From: Verrucomicrobia bacterium UBA6775
GTDB taxonomy: Bacteria > Verrucomicrobiota > Verrucomicrobiia > Limisphaerales > UBA1096
NCBI GenBank assembly: GCA_002453165.1
Contig: DKGH01000005.1
Span: 1,647-20,081, forward strand
DNA: 18,435 bases
Direction of reading: 5' to 3'
Shown: positions 7,376 to 14,651 of the stretch, piece by piece
How positions within the stretch are numbered: the stretch's first letter is position 1
Layout of the letters: each line of letters starts with the position of its first letter
Made by a program: the position numbers and the translations under genes
The notes under the pieces: generated by a model
Told to the model about the DNA's origin: nothing
The model's database searches: none
The model's input: the letters and a program-made list of their open reading frames with translations, nothing else

Positions 7376-7879
7376 TCAGCCAACACTGGTGCGCGAGGGG
7401 CGCATCAAGTTGGCCTTTGCCTTGTCCAGAATGCCGTTCACGAAGCGACCGCTTTTTTCCGTGGAGAATTTTTTGGCAATGTCGATTGCCTCATTGATGC
7501 TCACCACCGGAGGGATGTCGTCCCGGTGAAGCATCTCGTGGATCGCGAGTCGCAGGATGTTTCGATCCACCTTGGCGATTCTATCCATGTCCCAGTTTTT
7601 GACCTGCTCTGAAATTGTTTCATCGATTTCCTTCAGGTGATCCAGTACGCCGCGGATGAGTGGGTCTCCGAACAGGCGCACCTCGTTGTCCTCTGTGGTG
7701 GGAGGGGGCAGTTCAGTGGTTTGCCCCCAACTTGCAGGTTGGTTGTCCTGCTCGATCGCGGCCGAGGTCTGGGAGGCCCAAAACTTTTCCAGCGCCTCGT
7801 CGGGTTTCTCCGGAGGATTCAAGTCGTATTGAAATAAAAACTGAACGGCTCGCTCTCGAGCCAGGCGGCGATGGCGCAT
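7376..7879 (-). CDS. nusB: Transcription antitermination factor NusB
   Basis: A 167-residue protein with the NusB ends: RRLARERAVQFLFQYDLNPP at the N terminus and DRNILRLAIHEMLHRDDIPP, VSINEAIDIAKKFSTEKSGRFVNGILDK at the C terminus. NusB binds boxA RNA with NusE and promotes rRNA antitermination. It is longer than the usual roughly 140 residues because of an extra segment at about 34-72, rich in Gln, Thr, Glu and Pro, between helix 1-2 and the rest of the bundle. The segment is acidic and probably disordered. It contains no palindrome copy. It starts 44 bp after the ferritin-like gene and shares a transcript with the PHP gene and ftsY. Confidence 0.95.
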   Translation of the reverse strand: MRHRRLARERAVQFLFQYDLNPPEKPDEALEKFWASQTSAAIEQDNQPASWGQTTELPPPTTEDNEVRLFGDPLIRGVLDHLKEIDETISEQVKNWDMDRIAKVDRNILRLAIHEMLHRDDIPPVVSINEAIDIAKKFSTEKSGRFVNGILDKAKANLMRPSRTSVG

Positions 7880-7917
7880 CGGCGGCAGGGTGGAGGATTT
7901 TTGTTTTAAGGAAAATA

Positions 7918-7938
7918 CAAAAGTCAGCCGGAAGCTGA
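7918..7938 (-). terminator. Weak terminator-like hairpin after the ferritin-like gene
   Basis: On the minus strand TCAGC (7938-7934) and GCTGA (7928-7924) form a 5-bp stem around the loop TTCCG, followed directly by CTTTTG and later TTTT. It overlaps the TGA stop codon of the ferritin-like gene. The stem is short and the U-tract brief, so it may only attenuate transcription into nusB. Confidence 0.35.
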
Positions 7939-9348
7939 TATAGTCTTCAAGTCGGCACGCACGGATTCGTAGGAGGTGCTGTATTCGAGTACCTTGGGGT
8001 CGGGGTCGATGCCCCAGCTTTTACAGGCTGCGGTGTACAGGTTCGGCCACCAGTTGCGGTGAGCAGTCATGCCCTCATCGCGATATTGATTCCAGTCCAT
8101 CAGGACGCGAGACCAGCATTCGTCGCCATAAGCGATGGCCTCTTTCGGCGACTCAAAACCGGGCACGTACCAGTCGCGGCCGATGCGCGAGTGCAGCACT
8201 TCATCCGCCCAGTCGTAATCCTGAAACAAGCCGGAGAGGGGGTTGTCGGATTCCATGCCGACCTGCCACTCAAACCGCTTGCCTGTTTTTGGCATGAGGC
8301 CCTGTTCGATGAAATAAAGCACCGCATGACGCTCCTCCGGTGTGAGTTGGGTGTTTAGGGCCAGGGACCAGGTGTGGTTGACCATCACTTCGCTTGGCCA
8401 ATTGATTCCGAGATTCACGAAGCCAACCTCGCCCATCATGGCATGGCGCGCTTCATCCCAAAGTTGGCGCGTCATGTCTTGGTAATATTCCCAGGATTTG
8501 TTGGGAGTCTCAGCGATGATACTCGACATCATCTCGGGGACGTCGATCTCCCGGAGCCGCTTGTAAAACATCATCAACGTCTTGGGCTCGGGCTCGAATG
8601 AGTCGTTGTAAAGGAACGTCTCGGCGTTGACTCCCATGTTATACGGGTCGGGGAAACGCTCATCACGCCTTGGGACGCCATCGTAGGTGTATGGTTTGGC
8701 GGAGTGTTGTCGGTTGATCGTGTTTTTGGTGAGTTCCTTTTCTCCACCAAGGCCGCCTGCATTAGCGAGGCAATCGGATAAAAGGCCAAGCCAGGCAGAT
8801 GAGTCGGCACGGGTCGCGTGATCGACCATCGCTTTGATGCTCGCTTGGCCAAGCGTGATCATTTCCCCGAGTTCAAGCAGCGCGAAACGGATGACTCGAA
8901 CGGACGGATGATCCACGAGGGGGTTGGTGTCCTCGAGATGGTTTCGCATGGCGCCGTCGAGTGCGGGGAGGGCCACCTCGTACAGTCCCAGCAACAGTTC
9001 GCCGGTTGTTGGGGCGGAGAGGATTTCGTCAAAAAGAATCTCGAGATTTGCGTTCGGCACTGCTTCGAGGCGGAGCGGGGGTTCGCGCATTTCACCCACA
9101 CGCTTGCGAAGAGCAGCGACGTGTTCCGCACAGTAATGCGAGTGCAGGCTGAAAGCCATCTTCAACTCGTAAATCGGTTCGGAGGGAATCCGATTATTGA
9201 ATATCTGGTGCGACCGTTTGAGTGCGTAGTGGTAACGCTTTAGTCGGCGGACGCACTCTTCAACCGACAAACCGGGGCGCTGGGCATCCTTGAAATCGCA
9301 GACCCCAGCCAGTGGCGGGAGATCATGAAGTGAGCTGTATGAACTCAT
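7924..9348 (-). CDS. Uncharacterised ferritin-like (probable di-iron) protein
   Basis: A 474-residue protein. I took the ATG at 9348 (MSSYSSLHDL) because it overlaps the upstream TGA as ATGA; an earlier start would run inside the CotH gene. No signal peptide or membrane segment is visible, so it is probably cytoplasmic. It is helical and carries two EXXH motifs typical of ferritin-like di-iron helices, EARH (299-302) and EVLH (383-386). Candidate partner carboxylates are E61 in YELKMAFSLHSHYCAEH and E157 in RVIRFALLELGEM. The arrangement resembles DUF455/MiaE-like ferritin superfamily members, but I cannot name the family or substrate. One full 14-mer palindrome copy encodes LGQA (residues 166-169) at the end of a helix. 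Fold class is moderately sure, function unknown. Confidence 0.65.
   Translation of the reverse strand: MSSYSSLHDLPPLAGVCDFKDAQRPGLSVEECVRRLKRYHYALKRSHQIFNNRIPSEPIYELKMAFSLHSHYCAEHVAALRKRVGEMREPPLRLEAVPNANLEILFDEILSAPTTGELLLGLYEVALPALDGAMRNHLEDTNPLVDHPSVRVIRFALLELGEMITLGQASIKAMVDHATRADSSAWLGLLSDCLANAGGLGGEKELTKNTINRQHSAKPYTYDGVPRRDERFPDPYNMGVNAETFLYNDSFEPEPKTLMMFYKRLREIDVPEMMSSIIAETPNKSWEYYQDMTRQLWDEARHAMMGEVGFVNLGINWPSEVMVNHTWSLALNTQLTPEERHAVLYFIEQGLMPKTGKRFEWQVGMESDNPLSGLFQDYDWADEVLHSRIGRDWYVPGFESPKEAIAYGDECWSRVLMDWNQYRDEGMTAHRNWWPNLYTAACKSWGIDPDPKVLEYSTSYESVRADLKTISASG
8844..8853. repeat. CTTGGCCAAG palindrome copy 9
   Basis: Full 14-mer in the ferritin-like gene, read as TLGQAS. A one-mismatch copy lies at 8393-8402. 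Confidence 0.9.
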
Positions 9349-12300
9349 GGGCTTGCTATGCGGTAGAACTGGTGCCGGGCATCGGGCCAAATTAAAAACT
9401 CCACCACTTTTTGCTCGGTGACAAATGCGTTGTTCTCGAGTTTTTCCCACTGTCCATTCCCGATGTCGTCCGTGGCATGAAGGGAGTAGCTATTGCCGGG
9501 CAGGGCGAGGAATTTGACCGAAATCCTGCCATCGCCGGTCCGGTTTATTTCGGTCAATAGTACATCGCTAGGGGTGCCGCCGAGGACGAGACTGGCCCTC
9601 CAGTTTGTAGGGTCCTGTTCCGGGTTGAAGAGCGAGATTCTCTCTAGCGATGATCCCAGCCCGTCTGCCTCTTCCGGCCAAGGCGTTTGGCTGCCGTAGC
9701 GGATACTCGAAATACGCTGGCCATCCGGATCCAGTAGGCAGACCTCCTCGCCGCCGTTGGAGAGAGCACCACTGAACGTGCCGAGGATTTTGGCGTTGGG
9801 ATATTTTTGGGCAAAAGCGACAGGATCATCGTTTGATATAATGACCGCAGATTGCCATGGTTCGAGCACTCCGTCCGAGAAGGTGAAGTTTACCCCGGTA
9901 AAGCTGACACCGGCTAGAGGCACAGGTGCGCCGCTGGCGTTTTTAAGTTCGATATACTCCATGGCTTTGCCTTCGACCGGATTGTACATCAATTCAGTGA
10001 TCTGCAGCGCGGCAGTTTCGGAAATCGTGACCGAAGCGATCGCCGGGGCGCTCCACTTGGTTCCGCTTTTCGCGCGGACTGTGATGGTGGATGATTTTTC
10101 GATCGGGATCGGTATGCCGGCTGCGTCCATCAGCATTGCTTCCAGGTTAAAGCTCAAATCCTTGTCAGACCGGGAGCCGCGATGCACTTCAACTGCGAGG
10201 ACGTTTTTGCCGGTTCGAAATTCCGGTTGGTCGACAAAGTAGGGGAAGAAAATGCGGCTCTCCTTGCTCGGGTTGCGCTTGGCGGAGTAGGTGCGGTATC
10301 GAATGGTGCCGCTTGGCATGTTGCTGCGGACGATTTCCTCTCCATTAAGATGAATCACCGCGCCGTCGTCGCGAAGCAGTTTGATGAAGAGCGACTTGGC
10401 TTCGTCGCCCGGTTGAAAATCAAATGTCCTGCGAAAATAAATCGTGTTCCGATATTTCGAGCTGGGAGATGGGCCGCGTTCGACTGCTGTGGCCTCGTCG
10501 CCATCACCGTAACCCAACTCCGACTTGCCGCTTGGCCAAACGCCGTCGTCAAAGTCGAGCTTCTTCCAGTCGGTTTTATCCTGTGCTATCCCGGTGTCGA
10601 GATAACGCCACTCACTGCCCTTGGGGATGATGACTTCGGCTTCCGCTTGGCCAAGCCGCTTGGCCAAGGGGTTGAGTTTCCCGTTGGGCAGTCTTGGGTC
10701 GGTGCCGTCCAGCGTGAAATAAACCTCGTCTGACTGGGCGCGCACGCCCAGATTGAATCCGGGGAGAGCCGAACCCTCGGTCATACTGAGGATCGGGGCA
10801 GGGATCGCGTCAAACTGGGTATCCATCCATGCCAAGCGGCGTGAGACCCAACTTTTTAGTTGGTTAATTTCAGTTTTGAAACCGGTCTTGGTGTTGACTA
10901 GGCGCCACTTGGTGAAGTTTCGTTTTGCCGCCTCCTCAAGCAACTCCTCCCACTCGTCGATTACGGAAAAGATGTTTTGTTCGGTCATCGCCTTGCCGCG
11001 CACTTCGGCCCAGCGCTGGGCGTAGAGCTCCTTGAATGCCTTGTTGCTCATCACACGCCCCCACCATCCGTAGCGGTAACTGCCTGACCACCCGACAGGA
11101 TTCGAGGCGCGACCGTCGTCGTCACAGCCCATCGTCCGGTCGAAATCCCACACCGGACCGTACTCTAGCCGCTTGTTGCGGTCCTTAAAAAAATAGGTAC
11201 TAAGCCTCAGCCCATCCGGGTTTTTGGTGAACTCGTTGATCATGTGATGATCCACCCAGGAAAGGGGATCGATATAGTCGTCGTATTTTGTCGACGAACT
11301 GAGGTTCTTGTAGACGTTGTTGAAGTAGGTGCGGACGTAGGAGCTTTGTTTGGACGTGACCTCGTCCTCCTTGGGTTCAACCCATTTCACACTTTGCCCT
11401 CCCGCACTGAAGCCGGAATCGCCGGGGTCTGGCCGGTCGATCTTGAACATGTATCCGCCTGTAACCTCTGGGTGCGCGTTGTCCTCAGGGCTGATCCGGG
11501 TGACGTTGACTCGATCCTTGCTGCGGGTGATTTTCTCCATGAACACATACACGCCAACGTAGTCGCCGTAACTCAGTGAGCCACCGTTGGTATTCACGAA
11601 CACTTCGCAAAACCGGGTGCGCACGGCGTAGCGACCGATTTGATTGCTGAGTTCATAAACCAGGGCATTGCGAATCAACGCGCGGTCAAAGTTGTATGGC
11701 GCGTAAAGAATCCAGTCGGAATCCTCGGGCAAACCCAGCGGAGAAATATCCTTGTCTTCTCCAAAGGCGTCGCGCGCCTCGACGGTGAACGCTTTTTTCG
11801 CCCGGTTCAGTGAGGATGATCCCCTGATTTTGATGCCCACCCTTGTGTCCAGTGTCGGGTCATTGGTGAGTCGGGTGCGCCCGTCTTCGCCCGGTTCGTA
11901 AATCGACATGTGCGCCTTCTTGTAGGGATCCGGAGGGATACCGCCTCCGCGAAAATTCTCAATCACGACCACCGGGAGGTTGGATGAAAACGTGCGTGCG
12001 TTTGTCGCGAGTTGCAGGTAGGTGTGAGAAACAGGCACCCCTGCGTTGCCTTCCTCGTCGAAGCAGCGAGCCGTAAGCATTGTCGTTTTGTTGATGCGAA
12101 TCTTGCTGGTGTACTTTTTTGACGATTGAGTCGGGATGGATTGATCTGTCGTGTAGCGGATGATATCGCCCTCTTTTCCCGGCTCCAACGCGATCTGCAC
12201 GGAAGATTTAAAACTGCTGCTTTCTTTTGAGAAAGTGGGGATGCCGGGACGAGGGGGAATGGCGCTCGAATTCGGGCGACCGGGAGTTGCAAAACTCAGG

Positions 12301-13298
12301 AAAGATCGCTTTTCCTTGTCGAACTCAGTACTTTTTCCACTCAGCAGGGTGGGCATGATGAAGAATTTACTCCGATCAGCTCGGCTGTCATACGCCTGAA
12401 TGGTAAGCACGTTGGAATTGCCACTCTTGAGCAAATTGATGTGCTCGCTCAGGTCGAAATCCACGTACTGCGTGTTGGTGTTTCGGCCGGAGGCGTAAGA
12501 GTTGTAGCGTGGCCTGTCCGGTGCGTTAGACTCGGCCACCTTGGTGCCGTTGATCGAGGCGATAAATCCGTCGTCGTACCGAATTCGCAACACCAGCGCA
12601 CTGATCGAATTGAGATCGTTGACGCGGAACGTTTTCCGCAACCAGATGCATCTTTTGGACGTGGAAATCTTTGTTTTGATCAGGTCGCTGAAAGTGCTGC
12701 CGGTTTTGTCAAAGCCAAAGCCGGATCGCGAGTTTTTCCACGAACTGGTGACCTTGAAATCCGGGTTTTCCCAGTCGAGTTTCGAGTGACTGCTGCCTGG
12801 GATCAGGTAGCGAAATGTCGAATGCGCCGGGATGATTTCATCGAGGTCGCCCATCATGGGTACGCCGTATGCCCAGTCATCATCACCCGCCGGAAAGTTC
12901 GGTTCATATTTATCGACAAAACTACCGCCCGGCTTGGCCAAGCCAAGGAATTCACCCGCTCGCGACAAACGGAAGCTCGCGTGCAGGGGCTTGTTGGCTT
13001 CAGTGATATTGTTCCCAGAGGCATGCACCAGCAGGTACTCGTGCGGCGGGATGCTTACGGAAGGGAAAACCCACTTGTGAGGGTCGGAAAGGTCGTCACT
13101 CAGCCCCCAGCCGCCGAGGTTCAGCGGGGCGTCGCTTGGGTTGTGGATTTCTATCCAGTCGGGGGAGTCGCCGAAATCGTCACGCAACGAGTTGTCATTT
13201 GCGGCGACGACTTCGCTGATGAAAGGATCGCTGGCGAGAAGGCCTGGCGCTTGGCCTAGCGCCAGAGCGAGTACTGTAAGTATGAAATAACGCCGCAT
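9345..13298 (-). CDS. Secreted multidomain CotH-kinase / lamin-tail / chitobiase-like protein
   Basis: A 1317-residue exported protein; the ATG at 13298 (MRRYFILTVLALALG) places a signal peptide first. Domains in order: lamin-tail domain (about 24-125, DSPDWIEIHNPSDAPLNLGG); a beta-sandwich module (about 160-325); a chitobiase/Fn3-associated domain (about 352-430, IRYTTDQSIPT); and a CotH kinase-like domain (about 440-830, with RVGIKIRGSSS, YGDYVGVYVFMEKI, KIDRP and VWDFDRTMGCDDDG). After these come a second Fn3-associated segment (about 835-890), a second copy of the beta-sandwich module (about 893-1060) and a second lamin-tail domain (about 1097-1235). CotH proteins are atypical protein kinases in spore formers; in Verrucomicrobiota such proteins are secreted and uncharacterised. 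Three exact palindrome copies give GLAKPG and the tandem PLAKRLGQAE (877-886); a near copy gives ALGQA in the signal peptide. Confidence 0.88.
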   Translation of the reverse strand: MRRYFILTVLALALGQAPGLLASDPFISEVVAANDNSLRDDFGDSPDWIEIHNPSDAPLNLGGWGLSDDLSDPHKWVFPSVSIPPHEYLLVHASGNNITEANKPLHASFRLSRAGEFLGLAKPGGSFVDKYEPNFPAGDDDWAYGVPMMGDLDEIIPAHSTFRYLIPGSSHSKLDWENPDFKVTSSWKNSRSGFGFDKTGSTFSDLIKTKISTSKRCIWLRKTFRVNDLNSISALVLRIRYDDGFIASINGTKVAESNAPDRPRYNSYASGRNTNTQYVDFDLSEHINLLKSGNSNVLTIQAYDSRADRSKFFIMPTLLSGKSTEFDKEKRSFLSFATPGRPNSSAIPPRPGIPTFSKESSSFKSSVQIALEPGKEGDIIRYTTDQSIPTQSSKKYTSKIRINKTTMLTARCFDEEGNAGVPVSHTYLQLATNARTFSSNLPVVVIENFRGGGIPPDPYKKAHMSIYEPGEDGRTRLTNDPTLDTRVGIKIRGSSSLNRAKKAFTVEARDAFGEDKDISPLGLPEDSDWILYAPYNFDRALIRNALVYELSNQIGRYAVRTRFCEVFVNTNGGSLSYGDYVGVYVFMEKITRSKDRVNVTRISPEDNAHPEVTGGYMFKIDRPDPGDSGFSAGGQSVKWVEPKEDEVTSKQSSYVRTYFNNVYKNLSSSTKYDDYIDPLSWVDHHMINEFTKNPDGLRLSTYFFKDRNKRLEYGPVWDFDRTMGCDDDGRASNPVGWSGSYRYGWWGRVMSNKAFKELYAQRWAEVRGKAMTEQNIFSVIDEWEELLEEAAKRNFTKWRLVNTKTGFKTEINQLKSWVSRRLAWMDTQFDAIPAPILSMTEGSALPGFNLGVRAQSDEVYFTLDGTDPRLPNGKLNPLAKRLGQAEAEVIIPKGSEWRYLDTGIAQDKTDWKKLDFDDGVWPSGKSELGYGDGDEATAVERGPSPSSKYRNTIYFRRTFDFQPGDEAKSLFIKLLRDDGAVIHLNGEEIVRSNMPSGTIRYRTYSAKRNPSKESRIFFPYFVDQPEFRTGKNVLAVEVHRGSRSDKDLSFNLEAMLMDAAGIPIPIEKSSTITVRAKSGTKWSAPAIASVTISETAALQITELMYNPVEGKAMEYIELKNASGAPVPLAGVSFTGVNFTFSDGVLEPWQSAVIISNDDPVAFAQKYPNAKILGTFSGALSNGGEEVCLLDPDGQRISSIRYGSQTPWPEEADGLGSSLERISLFNPEQDPTNWRASLVLGGTPSDVLLTEINRTGDGRISVKFLALPGNSYSLHATDDIGNGQWEKLENNAFVTEQKVVEFLIWPDARHQFYRIASP
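10646..10668. repeat. CTTGGCCAAG palindrome copies 10 and 11, tandem
   Basis: Two exact cores offset by 13 bp in the CotH gene. Because 13 is not a multiple of three, they are read as LAKR then LGQA. A one-mismatch copy lies at 10531-10540. Confidence 0.93.
12933..12942. repeat. CTTGGCCAAG palindrome copy 12
   Basis: Exact 10-mer in the first lamin-tail domain of the CotH gene, read as GLAKPGG; plausible native sequence for that domain. Confidence 0.85.
13250..13259. repeat. Degenerate palindrome copy in the CotH signal peptide
   Basis: CTTGGCCTAG, one mismatch to the core, with flanks GGCG and CGCC that extend the inverted repeat. It encodes ALGQA in the signal peptide. Confidence 0.6.
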
Positions 13299-13349
13299 TT
13301 TTTCGGTGGAAAGCCTTCGTTGGTAGCTCGGGCGCGAAAGATTAACGCG

Positions 13350-13359
13350 CTTGGCCAAG
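13350..13359. repeat. CTTGGCCAAG palindrome copy 13, the only intergenic copy
   Basis: Full 14-mer in the 81-bp gap between the M48 peptidase gene and the CotH gene. It can fold as a 5-bp stem with a GGCC loop in RNA of either strand. Confidence 0.9.
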
Positions 13360-13379
13360 CGGAAAAAGCTGAATGTCGA

Positions 13380-14651
13380 TCACCCGTTACCGGCTTCTTG
13401 TGCTCCCAAGGCGGTTTCGCGTTCGAGAAGGGTGGGGTGGTCGTAGTGAAACCCGCTGTAGAGCGGGTGTGGAGTGAGGTTGGAGAGATTTTCTCTATTC
13501 AGTTTTCGCAACGCTGTGATCATTGGCTGGCTGGTTCCAGTGGCGTTCGCTGCGAATGCGTCCGCTTGGAATTCGTACTTTCGGGACCATAAACTCGAAA
13601 TTGGCGTAAGCCAAAACGTAACGGTTCCGGCAAGCAGCGAAAACACTAGAAACGCCGGCGCATAGCCTTCAGTGAAGCCGAAAGCCTCGACGAACGCGGG
13701 TTGCTGTGCCAACAGGTTTAGCAGATAAAGCCCGACCAGAGTCGTGATGAATGATCGCATGATCATTTTGGGGACATGCCTGAGTTTGAAATGGCCGATC
13801 TCATGAGCCAGAACGGCTTCGAGTTCCTCGTCGTCAAGTTGTTCAATCAGCGTGTCAAACAGGGCGATTTTTCGCCCCTTGCCCAGGCCGGTGAAAAAGG
13901 CATTGGAATGTTTGGATCTTCGACTGCCGTCCATCACCTGAATTCCGGCGTTGATGAAACCGGTGCGCTCTGCCAGTCGATTCAACCGGTCTTTCAACTC
14001 GCCCTCGGGCAGCGGGGTAAATTTGTTGAATAGTGGCAGAATGAAAATCGGGGCCAGTACGCTCATGAGCAATTGAAAAGCCACGATCACACCCCAGACC
14101 CAAAGCCACCAGTACTCTCCCCCGTTTTCGGTCAACCAAAGAATCAACCAAAGGAGGGGAACGCCGATGATGAAACTGAGCAGTAGTCCCTTGGCCTGAT
14201 CTCCCCACCAGGTTTTTTGGGTTGAAGTATTAAAACCGAACCGCTCTTCGAGTTTGAACTGGGAATACCAGGAAAAGGGCAGGGCCAGCAAAGAGAAGAG
14301 CCATAGTACAGCCCAAAGCGTTGTCGCTTGGGCAAAGTGGGATTTGCCGAGACTGGTCGAAATCGAGTTAAAAACGATGGCAATGGTGCCGAAAAAAAGA
14401 AGCCCGATGACCAGCGAGGTTGAGTAGGTGTCGGACATTGTGCCGAAGCGTGCCTTGGCCAAGGTGTAGCGAACGGATTTTTGATACGTCTGCTCGTCCA
14501 TGATTTCCTTGAACGGTTCCGGGATGGCGTTCGCGTGTTTTTTGACATGCCGGGTGTTGATGTGGTCTAGCCAAAGTTCGAACAAATAGCGCAAGGCAAC
14601 CAAACCAAGCGCGACGGCGACGTAAATTGTTTTCGGTTCGTCCCAGTTCAT
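13380..14651 (-). CDS. M48-family (Ste24/HtpX-like) membrane zinc metallopeptidase
   Basis: A 423-residue protein starting MNWDEP at the ATG overlapping the bioA stop (ATGA, 14648-14651). It has several membrane helices, for example around 10-27, 78-97, 110-127, 155-172, 181-205, 300-315 and 330-347. The zinc site is LAHEIGH (HEIGH at 283-287), and the third ligand is probably Glu360 in KYEFQAD. The SRRSKHSNAFFTG stretch is characteristic of Ste24/CAAX prenyl protease 1-type M48A enzymes. Length fits that family rather than the shorter HtpX. Bacteria lack prenylated a-factor, so the role is likely membrane protein quality control. One exact palindrome copy encodes TLAKARFG (63-70), in a conserved region and perhaps native. 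An 81-bp gap separates it from the CotH gene. Confidence 0.9.
   Translation of the reverse strand: MNWDEPKTIYVAVALGLVALRYLFELWLDHINTRHVKKHANAIPEPFKEIMDEQTYQKSVRYTLAKARFGTMSDTYSTSLVIGLLFFGTIAIVFNSISTSLGKSHFAQATTLWAVLWLFSLLALPFSWYSQFKLEERFGFNTSTQKTWWGDQAKGLLLSFIIGVPLLWLILWLTENGGEYWWLWVWGVIVAFQLLMSVLAPIFILPLFNKFTPLPEGELKDRLNRLAERTGFINAGIQVMDGSRRSKHSNAFFTGLGKGRKIALFDTLIEQLDDEELEAVLAHEIGHFKLRHVPKMIMRSFITTLVGLYLLNLLAQQPAFVEAFGFTEGYAPAFLVFSLLAGTVTFWLTPISSLWSRKYEFQADAFAANATGTSQPMITALRKLNRENLSNLTPHPLYSGFHYDHPTLLERETALGAQEAGNG
14454..14463. repeat. CTTGGCCAAG palindrome copy 14
   Basis: Exact 10-mer in the M48 peptidase gene, read as TLAKARFG. Confidence 0.85.

Noticed and set aside
9348..9450. Earlier start for the ferritin-like gene (MGKTREQ)
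   Set aside because: It would lie inside the CotH gene; the ATGA junction at 9345-9348 gives a clean coupled start.
12441..13259. 272-codon open frame on the plus strand
   Set aside because: It lies antisense to the lamin-tail and beta-sandwich parts of the CotH protein and has no domain features.
13298..13358. TTG start inside the intergenic palindrome for the CotH protein (MAKRVNLSRP)
   Set aside because: It would put 20 polar residues before a good signal peptide; the ATG at 13298 fits export. The PHP case differs because no other start exists there.
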